DNA of 47,553 nt, from positions 1 through 47,553 of the forward strand of contig SXOA01000147.1 in assembly GCA_005778405.1 (NCBI GenBank). Direction: 5' to 3'. This document shows positions 24,782 to 33,977 of the stretch, piece after piece. The number at the start of each line of letters is the position of its first letter. Position 1 is the first letter of the stretch. Origin of the DNA: Planctomycetaceae bacterium (lineage in GTDB: Bacteria > Planctomycetota > Planctomycetia > Pirellulales > Pirellulaceae). The notes under the pieces are model-generated. The model worked only from the letters and a program-made list of their open reading frames with translations. It was not told the origin of the DNA and ran no database searches. The position numbers and the translations under genes are program-made.

Positions 24782-26479
24782 ATGAGCCGGATCAACACGA
24801 ATGTCAGCTCCCTCATTGCCCAAACCAACTTGGGCCGATCCAATTCCCAACTGCAGGTCGCGCTCACTCGCTTGAGCACAGGTCTGCGCATCAACTCCGG
24901 CAAGGACGACCCGGCCGGTTTGATCGCCAGCGAAAACCTGCGGCGCGATATTACTGCTGCCGACAGGGCGATCAGCAACTCGGAACGTGCCAATCAGCTC
25001 ATCGCGACGGCTGACAGCGCCTTGTCCCAGATCAGCAACCTGCTCAACGACATCCGTGGCCTGGCCACGGAAGCCGCCAACTCGGGCGTGCTCAGCACCG
25101 AGCAGATTGCAGCCAATCAGTTGGAAGTTGACTCGTCCCTGGACGCCATCGACCGCATCGCTTCGGTCACCACGTTCCAGGGCCGCAAAATCCTGGACGG
25201 CAGCTTGGACTTCACCACCAGCGGCAGCAACCCCAGCATCAGCAATCTGCAGATCAACGCCGCCAGCCTTGGCACTGCGGGCTCGGTGGCCGTTGCGGTG
25301 GACATCACTGCGGCCGCAACCCAGGCCTCCTTGAACGTGGCCGCCCTAGCCTCCAAGGGTCAGTTCACGCTCGGCGGCCAGACCTTCACCCTAACGGCAG
25401 CGGTGGCCGGCGAAGCTCTCAACAACGTCCGCGTCGACGTCACGACGAGCGCTGGCGCGACCAACGTCACCTATGCCGCGGGAGTGTTGACGCTCGACCT
25501 GGACGTGGCCGATGCCGCCATCACGGCCGCGACCATCAACGCCGCGTTTCTCGCCAACGGCACCTTTACTTCCACGAACGCAGGTGCCGGCACGATCAAC
25601 GGCGTCACTACCCCCGCCCTTACGACCGGCATCACCACTGCAAATACCATTCAGGATCTCACCTTCCAATTGTCGGGCAGCCAAGGCGCTCAGGTCTTCT
25701 CCTTTGATGGGGGCGCAACTTACGCGCAGGTCGCGAGCGCGGTCAATTTGGTGTCGGACGCGACCGGCGTATCCGCTTCGGTGGCCTCGGGCGTACTGAC
25801 GTTTACATCGACCCAGTATGGCAGCGACGCCGAAGTTCGCGCCGAAATCATCTCGGAAGCCTCCCTGGGAACCTTCGCCGCCAATCTGAGCGCCACCTCC
25901 GACTCGGGAACCGACATCGCCGCCACCATCAACGGCTTCACCGCCAGCGGAAACGGCAACACGATTTCGCTTAACAACAGCGCCCTCAACCTGGATATCA
26001 CGGTCACAGACGCCAGCACGACCGACTTGGCCTTCAACATCACCGGCGGCGGTGCTTTGTTTCAGATTGGCCCGAACGTGAATAGCGGCGGGCAAAGCCG
26101 CATCGGCATCGGTGCCGTCAACACCGGCAAGTTGGGCGGCACCAGCGGCCGGCTCTACGAGCTCAAGGCCGGCGGCGATAAGGATCTCAACAGCGATCCC
26201 ACTAGTGCCGCCCTGGTCGTGGACCAGGCCATCACCAAGGTGACCGGCCTCCGCGGTCGGTTTGGTGCCTTCCAGCATGCCACGCTGGAAACGAACATCG
26301 CGTCACTGAAGGACACCATCATCAATTTGACCGATGCCCAGAGCGCCATCCGCGACGCGGACTTCGCCAAGGAAAGTGCTGCTCTTACGAGGGCGCAAAT
26401 CCTGGTGCAGTCCGGCACGGCTGTGCTCCAAATCAGCAATCAAAGCCCTCAGCAAGTTCTCGCCCTGCTGCGTGGTTAA
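24782..26479 (+). CDS. fliC: Flagellin
   Basis: 565 aa; the filament subunit. The N-terminal D0/D1 helices are canonical (INTNVSSLIAQTNLGRSNSQ, then LSTGLRINSGKDDPAGLIAS), and the C-terminal ones are ATLETNIASLKDTIINLTDA with QSAIRDADFAKESA and TAVLQISNQSPQQVLALLRG. The central ~270 residues are Thr/Ala/Asn-rich and form the surface domains. Part of it (LNNVRVDVTTSAGATNVTYA, then ATINAAFLANGTFTSTNAGA) resembles the FlgL insertion. The ATG at 24782 is set by the family N-terminus and the AAAAGGTG site. The gene has its own sigma-28-like promoter and a strong terminator, so it is a single-gene unit. Confidence 0.97.
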   Translation: MSRINTNVSSLIAQTNLGRSNSQLQVALTRLSTGLRINSGKDDPAGLIASENLRRDITAADRAISNSERANQLIATADSALSQISNLLNDIRGLATEAANSGVLSTEQIAANQLEVDSSLDAIDRIASVTTFQGRKILDGSLDFTTSGSNPSISNLQINAASLGTAGSVAVAVDITAAATQASLNVAALASKGQFTLGGQTFTLTAAVAGEALNNVRVDVTTSAGATNVTYAAGVLTLDLDVADAAITAATINAAFLANGTFTSTNAGAGTINGVTTPALTTGITTANTIQDLTFQLSGSQGAQVFSFDGGATYAQVASAVNLVSDATGVSASVASGVLTFTSTQYGSDAEVRAEIISEASLGTFAANLSATSDSGTDIAATINGFTASGNGNTISLNNSALNLDITVTDASTTDLAFNITGGGALFQIGPNVNSGGQSRIGIGAVNTGKLGGTSGRLYELKAGGDKDLNSDPTSAALVVDQAITKVTGLRGRFGAFQHATLETNIASLKDTIINLTDAQSAIRDADFAKESAALTRAQILVQSGTAVLQISNQSPQQVLALLRG

Positions 26480-26493
26480 GACCAATAGTCTGC

Positions 26494-26531
26494 GTAGGGT
26501 GCATTCGACCGCGAATGCACCCTACTTTTTT
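26494..26531 (+). terminator. Intrinsic terminator of flagellin
   Basis: A perfect 14-bp stem (26494-26507 with 26512-26525, GTAGGGTGCATTCG and its complement) closes a 4-nt loop and is followed by six T. It begins 15 nt after the flagellin stop codon. Confidence 0.92.
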
Positions 26532-26582
26532 GCTAGCAGTAGTAGCCGGCACAGCTTTCCCTTTCCTCACATCCTCTGAACG

Positions 26583-26590
26583 GCCGATAA
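26583..26590 (+). promoter_or_regulatory. Sigma-28-type -10 element before fliD
   Basis: GCCGATAA is an exact match to the sigma-28 -10 consensus, 26 nt before the fliD ATG at 26616. The -35 region (TCCTCACA at 26564-26571) is poor. A GGGGGGA ribosome-binding site lies between at 26600-26606. Confidence 0.6.
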
Positions 26591-26615
26591 ACAAGCGATG
26601 GGGGGATGATTTTCG

Positions 26616-29339
26616 ATGGGGCGAATTCAATCCGATGTCGGCCTGATCACCGGCATCAATATCAAAGACACCGTCGACAAGCTGATTGCGCTCCAGGGCC
26701 GCACTCGCGACCTGGCGACCGCGCGGCACGCGGCTCTGAAATCCCAGCAGACCGCCGTCACGGAACTGTTGGCCCTGACGCTCGGCGTGCAGATTGCTGG
26801 CAGGAAATTCAAGGACGTCGAACTTTACACCAAGAAGGACATCACCAGCTCCAACGCCGCGCTCATTTCCGCCTCCGCCACCGGCGTGGTCGCAGCTGGA
26901 ACCTATCAGTTTGTCCCGATCCGCAAGGCCTCTACGTCACATCTGCTCGCCGGAGGAGTCGCCAGCCGCGACGCGGCGCTCGGCGTCGGCACTTTTTCCT
27001 TCCGTCAGGGTCCGGGCGTCGATCAAACGGCTGACCTCAGCGAGATCAACAGCGGCAGCGGGATTGATCCGGGCAAGATCCGCATCACCGACCGGAGTGG
27101 CGCATCGGCTGTGATCGACCTGCGCTATGCCCAGAGTGTGGACGACGTTTTGCAGGCGATCAATCAGACGGACGACATCAGTGTTCGCGCCCAGGCAGTG
27201 GGAGACCGGCTACGACTGGTGGATACCTCCGGCGGCAGTGGAAATCTGAAGGTCGGCGAAGTCAGCGGCGGCACCACCGCGGCAAGCCTTGGCCTCGCAA
27301 CCATCAACGTCGCCGCGGATAGCGCCACGGGCCAAGACATCCTCCGGTTGTTTGGCGGCCTGGATCTCGGCCGCCTCAATGACGGCAACGGCCTCTCCAT
27401 CCGCGCCGCGCTTCCCGATCTGCACGTTACACTCCGAGACGGCACCAGCCTCGATATCGACTTTCGCTCGCTCACAGTTGGCGCTCGCCAAGAAAAAACG
27501 CTCGGCGATCTGCTCGCCACCATCAATGAGGCGAATCCGGCCAAACTCCAAGCCGCGCTGAGCGCGGATGGAGACCGGATAGTGCTCACCGATCTCTCCA
27601 CCGACACCGGTGGCACCTTCGCCGTGACCAGCCCCACGGGTGGCAGCGTTGCCAAGGAACTGGGCTTGACCGGCGCGGCGGCTGGCGGCGTCATTACCAG
27701 CGAGAAACTACTGGGTGGCCTGGCCTCGGCCAGTCTCCGCACTCTCGGCGGCGGCCAGGGCTTGGGACAACTCGGCCTGCTATCGCTCACCGATCGCAGC
27801 GGAACCGCGGCCAGCGTCAACCTCGCGTCGGCTGCCACGCTCGACGAGGTCATCGATGCCATCAACGGAGCAGCCGTTAGCATCACGGCGGACTTCAACA
27901 GCAACCGCACGGGATTGGTGCTGACCGATACCACCGGCTCCACCGCCAGCAACCTGATCGTCGCCAGCGGCGACGCCACCGGCACTGCCGCGAAGTTGCA
28001 ACTGACGGTCAATGCGGCTCAGAACAAAATCGATAGCGGCGATCTGCATCGCCAGGTCGTCAGCTTTGGGACGCTCCTCTCGTCGTACAACACCGGCAAA
28101 GGCGTGGCCCAAGGCTCGTTCCTCATCAAGAACTCCAATGGCCAGAGTGGCGGGATCAACCTGACGCAGCTTGCTGCGAAGACCGTCGGGGACGTAATCA
28201 CCGCGATCAACGGACTGGGCATCAGTGTGCAGGCCAGAATCAACGACGCCGGAGACGGCATCGCCCTGATTGATACCGCCGGAGGCAGCGGCTCCTTGAC
28301 CGTGACCGACGTGGGCAACAGCAAGTCCGCCGCCGATTTGCACCTCTTGGGAACGGGGACGCCGACCACCATCGACGGCTCGACGACCGCCAAGATCACG
28401 CTCACCGCCACGGACACGCTCGACAACCTCGTCACCAAGATCAATGCCTTGAATGCCGGCGTCAACGCCGGCATCGTCACCGATTCTTCGGGTTCCCTCA
28501 AATACCGACTCTCGCTGTCCAGCAGCCGCAGCGGCGAAGTGGGCCAGATCATTGCCGACGGCAGCTCGCTGGGCATTTCCTTCACCGAGTTGGCCAAAGC
28601 CCAGGACGCCCTGATTCAATTCGGCGGAACCGGCGGAGTGCCGCAGCTTTTGACATCCTCCACGAACACCTTCAAGGATGTCATCACCGGCCTGGATGTT
28701 ACCCTCGCCGGCGAATCGACCGACCCCGTCACCATCACCGTCGCCGACACCTCCAGTAACATCGCGTCCCAGGTGCAGCTTTTTGTCGATCAATACAACA
28801 AGCTCCACGAAAAGCTCGAATCGCTCACTTTCTTCAACCAGGTGGACGAATCCAAAGGCATCCTGTTCGGCTCCTCCGAGGTCCTGCGGCTTGAGTCCGA
28901 CCTGTCGCGGCTCCTCACCGGAAGGTTCTCCGGCGTGGGCGCTGTGCAGAACCTCGCCCAGGTTGGCATCGCCGTGGACCAGGATGGCAAACTCAGCTTC
29001 GACAAAGGCAAACTGGAAACTCTGTATGCCTCGGACCCGGAGGGGGTCAAAAAGTTCTTCAACGACGACACCCTCGGCTTTGGAGCGAAGGCGGAAGCCG
29101 TCACCGAATCACTGGTCGGCATCGATAACTCGCTGCTCGTCAACCGCGCCGCCTCCCTCAACCGGCAAGTCGAGGATACCGCCGAGCGAGTGGACGCACT
29201 GAGCGCCCGCCTGGAACGCGGTCGCGAAGCGCTGACACTCGAGTTCTACCGGATGGAGCTGGCGATCAACAAGATCCGGGCCAACTTGACTTCCATCGGT
29301 CAGATCCAGAACCTATTCACTCAGACCACCAGCAAATAA
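26616..29339 (+). CDS. fliD: Flagellar filament cap FliD, enlarged
   Basis: 907 aa; classical FliD are about 430-690 aa. FliD caps the filament and folds incoming flagellin. The N-terminal FliD_N block is LITGINIKDTVDKLIALQGR with TRDLATARHAALKSQQTAVT. The C-terminal FliD_C block runs from VITGLDVTLAGESTDPVTIT through IASQVQLFVDQYNKLHEKLE to the final EFYRMELAINKIRANLTSIG. Between them are about five flagellin-IN repeats (for example SVDDVLQAINQTDDISVRAQ, TLGDLLATINEANPAKLQAA, TLDEVIDAINGAAVSITADF, TVGDVITAINGLGISVQARI, TLDNLVTKINALNAGVNAGI). fliS begins 3 nt after the stop. It has its own sigma-28-like -10 box, downstream of the flagellin terminator. Confidence 0.93.
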   Translation: MGRIQSDVGLITGINIKDTVDKLIALQGRTRDLATARHAALKSQQTAVTELLALTLGVQIAGRKFKDVELYTKKDITSSNAALISASATGVVAAGTYQFVPIRKASTSHLLAGGVASRDAALGVGTFSFRQGPGVDQTADLSEINSGSGIDPGKIRITDRSGASAVIDLRYAQSVDDVLQAINQTDDISVRAQAVGDRLRLVDTSGGSGNLKVGEVSGGTTAASLGLATINVAADSATGQDILRLFGGLDLGRLNDGNGLSIRAALPDLHVTLRDGTSLDIDFRSLTVGARQEKTLGDLLATINEANPAKLQAALSADGDRIVLTDLSTDTGGTFAVTSPTGGSVAKELGLTGAAAGGVITSEKLLGGLASASLRTLGGGQGLGQLGLLSLTDRSGTAASVNLASAATLDEVIDAINGAAVSITADFNSNRTGLVLTDTTGSTASNLIVASGDATGTAAKLQLTVNAAQNKIDSGDLHRQVVSFGTLLSSYNTGKGVAQGSFLIKNSNGQSGGINLTQLAAKTVGDVITAINGLGISVQARINDAGDGIALIDTAGGSGSLTVTDVGNSKSAADLHLLGTGTPTTIDGSTTAKITLTATDTLDNLVTKINALNAGVNAGIVTDSSGSLKYRLSLSSSRSGEVGQIIADGSSLGISFTELAKAQDALIQFGGTGGVPQLLTSSTNTFKDVITGLDVTLAGESTDPVTITVADTSSNIASQVQLFVDQYNKLHEKLESLTFFNQVDESKGILFGSSEVLRLESDLSRLLTGRFSGVGAVQNLAQVGIAVDQDGKLSFDKGKLETLYASDPEGVKKFFNDDTLGFGAKAEAVTESLVGIDNSLLVNRAASLNRQVEDTAERVDALSARLERGREALTLEFYRMELAINKIRANLTSIGQIQNLFTQTTSK

Positions 29340-29342
29340 CGC

Positions 29343-29816
29343 ATGGACGCCGGCCACGCCTACCTGGAAACCCAGATCAACACCGCCACGCCGCAGCGCC
29401 TGCGCCTGATGCTGATTGACGGCGCGCTGCGCCGGGCGAAGGAAGCGTCCCAGGCCTGGGCGGGACCAGACCCAGACGCGGCACGGGAGCCTCTCAGCCG
29501 CTGCCGCTCCATTGTCGCCGAACTCATCGCCGGCATTCGGTCGGGCAGCTCGTCTCTGGCGGACCAGGTGCTCGGGATCTATCTCTTCTTGTTTCAGGAG
29601 TTGACCGAGGTTCAGTTGCGGATAGACGTAGCGCGCGTCGAAGGGGTGATTCGCGTGTTGGAAGAAGAGCGGACTACCTGGCAGGAAGTCTGCCTGACGC
29701 TGACCGACCGCCCCGAGGAAACCCACATCGATGCAACCCCAGAAATCTTCGCCCCGACTTTCCTGCAGACCCCCATCGGCTCCGCTCAGCGCGAGAGTGT
29801 CTCCTTCGATGCCTAG
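29343..29816 (+). CDS. fliS: Flagellin-specific chaperone FliS
   Basis: 157 aa, a little longer than usual (120-140) because of a C-terminal tail. FliS binds the flagellin C-terminus and keeps it unfolded for export. Family-like N-terminus: AYLETQINTATPQRLRLMLI with DGALRRAKEA (the YxxxxIxTAxPxxLxxML pattern). LADQVLGIYLFLFQELTEVQ and RIDVARVEGVIRVLEEERTT form the following helices. It follows fliD by 3 nt and is almost certainly translated from the same message. It is the last flagellar gene of the block; motor and export-gate genes are not in this window. Confidence 0.9.
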   Translation: MDAGHAYLETQINTATPQRLRLMLIDGALRRAKEASQAWAGPDPDAAREPLSRCRSIVAELIAGIRSGSSSLADQVLGIYLFLFQELTEVQLRIDVARVEGVIRVLEEERTTWQEVCLTLTDRPEETHIDATPEIFAPTFLQTPIGSAQRESVSFDA

Positions 29817-29886
29817 TTAACTCCGCTTGGGCCTTGCGGTTTCTCCTCCAGGCCGGGTTGCCGATACCGGCCAATTGCTTCATCAT

Positions 29887-29994
29887 CGTAGTTCGGCGTG
29901 GGTCTCGTAGTTCGGCGCGGGTCTCCGACCCCGCCGGAATGCCCGACCAAAGGTCTCCCAGCCGCATGGGGCGAGGTCGGAGACCTGCACCCAA
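29887..29994. repeat. Composite palindromic element between fliS and mqnD
   Basis: CGTAGTTCGGCG(T/C)GGGTCT is present twice in tandem (29887-29905, 29906-29924). The second copy runs into GGTCTCCGACCCC, which is answered by GAGGTCGGAGACCTG about 60 nt later, making a large imperfect hairpin. This looks like one element with a partly duplicated end. Confidence 0.65.
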
Positions 29995-30034
29995 CATTGC
30001 TCTCCCCTTTCCGCTCTCGCCCTCCGAGGTTCCC

Positions 30035-30898
30035 TTGTCCGCCACCAAGACGCTAATCCGCGTTGGCCACAGCCCCGATCCCGATGATGCTTTCATGTTC
30101 TACGCCTTGGCGAAGGACAAGATCGACACCGGCGATTTCCGGTTCACCCACGAGCTGGTCGATATCGAAACGCTCAATCGCCGGGCCTTTCAGGCCGAGC
30201 TGGAACTGACCGCTCTGAGCCTCCATGCCTATGCCTACCTGGCTGACAAATACATCCTCTGCACTTGCGGCGCCAGCATGGGGGACAACTACGGCCCCAT
30301 GGTCATCGCTCGCCAGCCCGTGACGCTCGATTCGCTGCGCGGCAAAACGATTGCGGTCCCCGGCACGTTGACGACAGCTTTTCTTGCTCTGAGCATGTGC
30401 CTCCAGAAGGACTTTCAGCACGTCGTCGTCCCGTTCGACGAGATCCTCAACGTCACCGAGGCGGGGGAATACCAGGGCCAGAAGATCGACGCTGGACTCT
30501 GTATTCACGAAGGCCAGCTTACCTATCAGTCCCAGGGACTCTCCCTCATCGTGGACCTCGGCAAATGGTGGTTCCAGGAAACCGGCGGCCTCCCGCTGCC
30601 GCTGGGGGCGAATGGCATTCGTCGGGATCTCGGGCCGCAAGCCATTGCCCAGGTCAATCGGCTGCTGAAGGAGAGCATCCAGTACGGCCTTGAACATCGG
30701 GCCACCGCTCTGGAATACGCCCTCGGCTACGGTCGCGGCCTCGACCGTTCCAAGGCGGACACCTTCGTCGGAATGTACGTCAACGACTGGACCCTCGACT
30801 TCGGCCCTCGCGGCCGCTCCGCCGTCACCGAACTCCTCCGCCGCGGCCACGCCGCCGACATCATCCCCAAGCTCGTGGTCCCCGAGTTCGTGAGCTAA
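30035..30898 (+). CDS. mqnD: 1,4-dihydroxy-6-naphthoate synthase MqnD
   Basis: 287 aa, standard for MqnD. It converts cyclic dehypoxanthinyl futalosine to 1,4-dihydroxy-6-naphthoate in the futalosine route to menaquinone. Periplasmic-binding-protein-like fold; conserved blocks are VGHSPDPDDAFMFYALA, TALSLHAYAYLADKYILCTC, GASMGDNYGPMVIAR, GKTIAVPGTLTTAFLAL and DAGLCIHEGQLTYQSQGLSL (the CIHEGQ histidine is typical). The start is most likely the TTG at 30035, 6 nt after CGAGG. The longer frame from 29834 would translate the palindromic element upstream. Other menaquinone genes are not nearby. Confidence 0.93.
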   Translation: MSATKTLIRVGHSPDPDDAFMFYALAKDKIDTGDFRFTHELVDIETLNRRAFQAELELTALSLHAYAYLADKYILCTCGASMGDNYGPMVIARQPVTLDSLRGKTIAVPGTLTTAFLALSMCLQKDFQHVVVPFDEILNVTEAGEYQGQKIDAGLCIHEGQLTYQSQGLSLIVDLGKWWFQETGGLPLPLGANGIRRDLGPQAIAQVNRLLKESIQYGLEHRATALEYALGYGRGLDRSKADTFVGMYVNDWTLDFGPRGRSAVTELLRRGHAADIIPKLVVPEFVS

Positions 30899-30940
30899 CT
30901 CCCTCTCCCCCTGGGCGAGGGCCGGGGTGAGGGTCTAGCC
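30899..30940. repeat. CCCTCTCCC/GGGGTGAGGG repeat copy 1
   Basis: CCCTCTCCCCCTGGGCGAGG followed by GCCGGGGTGAGGGT, starting at the mqnD stop codon. It is nearly the same as the sequence inside the helicase gene at 47465-47508. This repeat type is widespread in planctomycete and other high-GC genomes, to my knowledge. Confidence 0.8.
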
Positions 30941-31090
30941 CGTCCGCAAAGGGACTTACCGCGGAGGACGCGGAGTTCGCGGAGCCCAAAAAGTGGCTTG
31001 CAAGCTCCGCTTTCCTCTCTGCGCCCCTCCGCGATCTCTGCGGTTCATGCCCAGTCCCTTGCGGCTCTTGATGCCCCCCTAGCGGGTGTT

Positions 31091-31234
31091 TTGATTCACT
31101 GATTCATGCAGTCGTTACTCGAAAGACTTACGACCGCGTGAATCAACCGAACTCGCTACGGGAAACCAAGTTCCATCCAGACCCCTCGCCGTAAGTCTTG
31201 ATTCATCACCCTCTTTTCAGTAGATTTTGATTCA
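31091..31234. repeat. Cluster of TTGATTCA octamers
   Basis: TTGATTCA occurs at 31091-31098, 31199-31206 and 31227-31234, with an inverted TGAATCAA at 31140-31147 and a GATTCA at 31101-31106. In addition AAGACTTACG (near 31123) is answered by CGTAAGTCTT (near 31190). Function unknown. Confidence 0.55.
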
Positions 31235-31333
31235 TAAAAACTTCCTGTTTTGATCAGGTCATTTTCAAATGCGCGGCGTGGATCTCCTTCCCCAATTCTG
31301 CAATCTGCACAACCAAATTGTCAAAGAGCACGT

Positions 31334-31354
31334 TGGAGTCCCGCCTTCAGGCGG
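31334..31354. repeat. Half copy of the ftsY-type palindrome
   Basis: TGGAGTCCCGCCTT plus CAGGCGG matches the ftsY copy at 19 of 21 positions. It lies in noncoding DNA. Confidence 0.65.
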
Positions 31355-31745
31355 TCCCCCACTGAACACTGAACGCTTCCCGCCCCGCCCTCGCGCGGAG
31401 CTCCGCCCCTTGTTCCCCTATTATACAAAATGGCACTTCCACCTAAGTGTCTAGTCCTTCCGGTGGGGTAGACTTCCATTCTGCTCAGAACCGCCCCGTC
31501 TTCGCCCGTGGCCGCCTCTACGGCAGTCCATCGGTGGTTGGGCACGACCGCCGAGCAACTAGCAACACTCCGTCCCCTGGCCGTTCTCGCGTCCTCAGAG
31601 GAGCAAGCGATGAATGGAACTGTCACCGATGGCTTTCCCTTCGACACTTCTGGCTCCCGCTGCTCACGAAAAACTGAGATCAACATCATCCGCATCACCG
31701 GGGCGAGACCGAGCATGCGCCAGTGTCGCATCGTACCAAGGCTGT

Positions 31746-32135
31746 TTATGCCGTATCTCCTGATCCTCCCCCTTCCCGCCACAGGCAGTCCCAGTCCACG
31801 TCGCAGGCATTGCAATAGTATCGCATGGCCTTTCCCGGCCCGGAATCCAGCGGAACGCGAGTACATTCGTTGATCCGCTGGCCACATTGCGGGCAACGGA
31901 AGTACCACATCCAGGAGAAGGCGCTGAGAAACAACCCAGTGGAGAGTAGCGCGCTTCCAACTACCAGCGAAACGAGTGCGAGACTGGTGGGGCTATTCTC
32001 TTTAGGCCAATTTACCCCAAACTGTGTCCACAGAAAGGCAATCAATAGCGGGCCAATGATAAGAAGAAATCCGCCGCCAAAGCCGATCGCGATGCGGCGA
32101 AGGGCGTAGGGCACTCGCTTGAGCTCTCGGGACAT
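31746..32135 (-). CDS. Small membrane protein with C-terminal zinc ribbon
   Basis: 129 aa from the ATG at 32135 (MSRELKRVPYALRR). Two hydrophobic helices (~15-34, GFGGGFLLIIGPLLIAFLW; ~49-73, LALVSLVVGSALLSTGLFLS) are followed by a cytoplasmic Cys-rich tail: CPQCG at ~82 and, after 20-odd residues, YYCNACDVDWDC. The two CxxC pairs are consistent with a zinc ribbon. No family name comes to mind. The upstream in-frame codons to 32237 lack support. It is isolated between noncoding DNA and the amidase gene on the same strand. Codon use and the motif pattern argue for a real gene. Confidence 0.65.
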   Translation of the reverse strand: MSRELKRVPYALRRIAIGFGGGFLLIIGPLLIAFLWTQFGVNWPKENSPTSLALVSLVVGSALLSTGLFLSAFSWMWYFRCPQCGQRINECTRVPLDSGPGKAMRYYCNACDVDWDCLWREGGGSGDTA

Positions 32136-32423
32136 CGCCCGTCCTCCTGTATGGCCAGTGGTTACAGGCCAACACAATCGAATGGCCAATTGGCTCAGCC
32201 GCGAGACATTGTGGGGATTCGGCCGCTCGAATGTCAATCACCGTAGAGAGGTGGTGCTTGGGACAGTCTGGGTGAGGAAAGGGTGGCAGCGACGAATGGC
32301 ACGTCGCCGCTCATAAAAACAAAGGTAAGAACGACAGCAGTAACCGGGCGGCGACGAGTGCTTGTCCATTGGAATCCGTGTGATTCTTCGCCTCGGTTGA
32401 CGGCTTTGTTCGTCGCCTTATTC

Positions 32424-33977
32424 TCAGAGTTTCGGCGGTTGCCAGCCACCGATTTTCTGCTCGAGTTCATTGGCCACTTTCAACACTAAGTCTTCTCGCC
32501 ACGGCTTCGAGGCAACTTGAACGCCGAAAGGTAGCCCAGTAGAGGACCTTCCAACTGGCACCGAGGCCGCGGGCCATCCAGTGATATTGAATGCCATGCA
32601 GTAAGAGTATCCGGACCCTTGGAGAACTGCGTATTCGTCTTCAAGTTTCTTCGGTTTCTTGGTCTCCTGTTCGGAGTACGAATCCGCTGGCCCATTCATA
32701 ACCGGACAAAGTATGACGTCAAAGTCTTGCATAAAAGAGAGCATCTCCGAACGATACTGCTGGATGCGCCGTCCATTAGAGTACCGGCGTTGTTCTGAAT
32801 AACGTCCCTCTTTCGACCAGAAATCAAGAACCTCGAACAACGCATCGCTAAGAGCAAGGCGCTTATCCCCAACCTTCGACCCAGCCTTTGCAGCATATTC
32901 TTCGAGCCACTGCCGCAACCCAACTCCGAGTTCCGGCACCATGCCAAATACCCACAACTCGATTGCGTCCGCAAACCGTTCTGGACGTGCGTTCGTGATC
33001 TTCGCTCCGGCATCAGAGAGAATCCGAGCACAACGTTTTACCATCTGCTGGGTTTCTTCATTTGGCTTTGAGAGTCCATCCTCCACACAGTAGGCCACTC
33101 TTAGTCCGCGTAGATCAACGTCGTCGCCATTGAGAGGCATGCCTACGGTATTGGGGTCCTTCCCGTCTGGGCCGGAAATCACCTTGGTTACAATCGCTAA
33201 GTCTTCGACGCAGCGCGCCATTGGCCCTGTGGAATTCCAGTGCGCATTGAACGGAGGAAAACAGTTCAGTACGCCCGTGTCCGGTACACGACCGCTGGTC
33301 GGTTTGAGCCCCGCTATACCGCAGTAATGGCTTGGCTCACGAATGCTGCTTCCGATGTCCGTCCCGATTCCGAACGCCGAACCGCAGGCGGCGACAATCG
33401 CGGCCTCGCCACCGCTACTTCCACCCGTGATGCGAGAGAGGTCATAAGGATTCTTCGTTCGACCGTACACGAGATTCGTTGTATCAGCGAACATCGTGAA
33501 TTCTGGGACGTTGGTCTTTCCCAATAGGATCCCTCCGGCATCCTTCAGTCGCTTCGCAACCGTCGCGTCCGACGTTGGCTTGTATCTTGCGAGCTCAGGA
33601 AATCCACACGTTGTTACGATGCCTTTAGTCTCGATGTTATCCTTCAGCGTGAAAGGTACGCCGTGCAGAGGTCCGCGTTTTCGGCCGTTGATCAATTCGC
33701 GGTCGGCCGCCCTCGCCTCATCCAGAAGCACTCCCTCCTCGCGCTTCTGCACGATCGCGTTAATCTTGGGATTCACTTCGTTGATTCGCTCGATGTATGC
33801 CTTCATCACCTCGATGCAGCTGACCTCTCGCTTCGCAATGCGCCGAGCGAGTTCAGTAGTAGAAATGTGCGTCAGTTTCGTGCCGTCATCCCTAGCAAAC
33901 GTCCGACCGGCAAGAAAAGTGGCGGCAGCAGCTGAGCCCATGAACGCACGGCGAGATAGTCCAGGAAATTGTTGCAT
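32424..33977 (-). CDS. Amidase-signature family hydrolase, probably Tat-exported
   Basis: 517 aa, usual for this family. The Ser-cisSer-Lys triad is visible: Lys112 in VPFTLKDNIETKG, a serine of GGSSGG (187/188), and the nucleophile Ser in GIGTDIGSSIREP (~211; the family usually has GGS here). The CGIAGLKPTSGRVP block follows. These enzymes hydrolyse amide bonds; relatives include aryl-acylamidases, the GatA subunit and peptide amidases, and the substrate is open. The N-terminus SRRAFMGSAAAATFLAG is a twin-arginine signal, so it probably works outside the cytoplasm, which argues against GatA. No operon partner; it is flanked by noncoding DNA. Confidence 0.9.
   Translation of the reverse strand: MQQFPGLSRRAFMGSAAAATFLAGRTFARDDGTKLTHISTTELARRIAKREVSCIEVMKAYIERINEVNPKINAIVQKREEGVLLDEARAADRELINGRKRGPLHGVPFTLKDNIETKGIVTTCGFPELARYKPTSDATVAKRLKDAGGILLGKTNVPEFTMFADTTNLVYGRTKNPYDLSRITGGSSGGEAAIVAACGSAFGIGTDIGSSIREPSHYCGIAGLKPTSGRVPDTGVLNCFPPFNAHWNSTGPMARCVEDLAIVTKVISGPDGKDPNTVGMPLNGDDVDLRGLRVAYCVEDGLSKPNEETQQMVKRCARILSDAGAKITNARPERFADAIELWVFGMVPELGVGLRQWLEEYAAKAGSKVGDKRLALSDALFEVLDFWSKEGRYSEQRRYSNGRRIQQYRSEMLSFMQDFDVILCPVMNGPADSYSEQETKKPKKLEDEYAVLQGSGYSYCMAFNITGWPAASVPVGRSSTGLPFGVQVASKPWREDLVLKVANELEQKIGGWQPPKL

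Larger units (their letters stand above)
30899..31745. other. Repeat-rich intergenic region without a supported gene
   Basis: 847 nt. It contains a CCCTCTCCCC...GGGGTGAGGG element (30899-30940), a tract rich in 'GCGGAGGACGCGGAGTTCGCGGAG' style text (30960-31050, another common intergenic type), a cluster of TTGATTCA octamers (31091-31234), and a half copy of the ftsY-type palindrome (31334-31354). Open frames here are short and unlike any family I know. Confidence 0.6.

Noticed and set aside
27780-28808. Minus-strand Val/Gly/Asp-rich open frame opposite fliD
   Set aside because: Composition is the reverse-complement image of the fliD repeats; no independent start signal.
31269-31454. 61-codon plus-strand open frame
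   Set aside because: Its middle is a copy of the ftsY-type repeat; no ribosome-binding site or conserved text.
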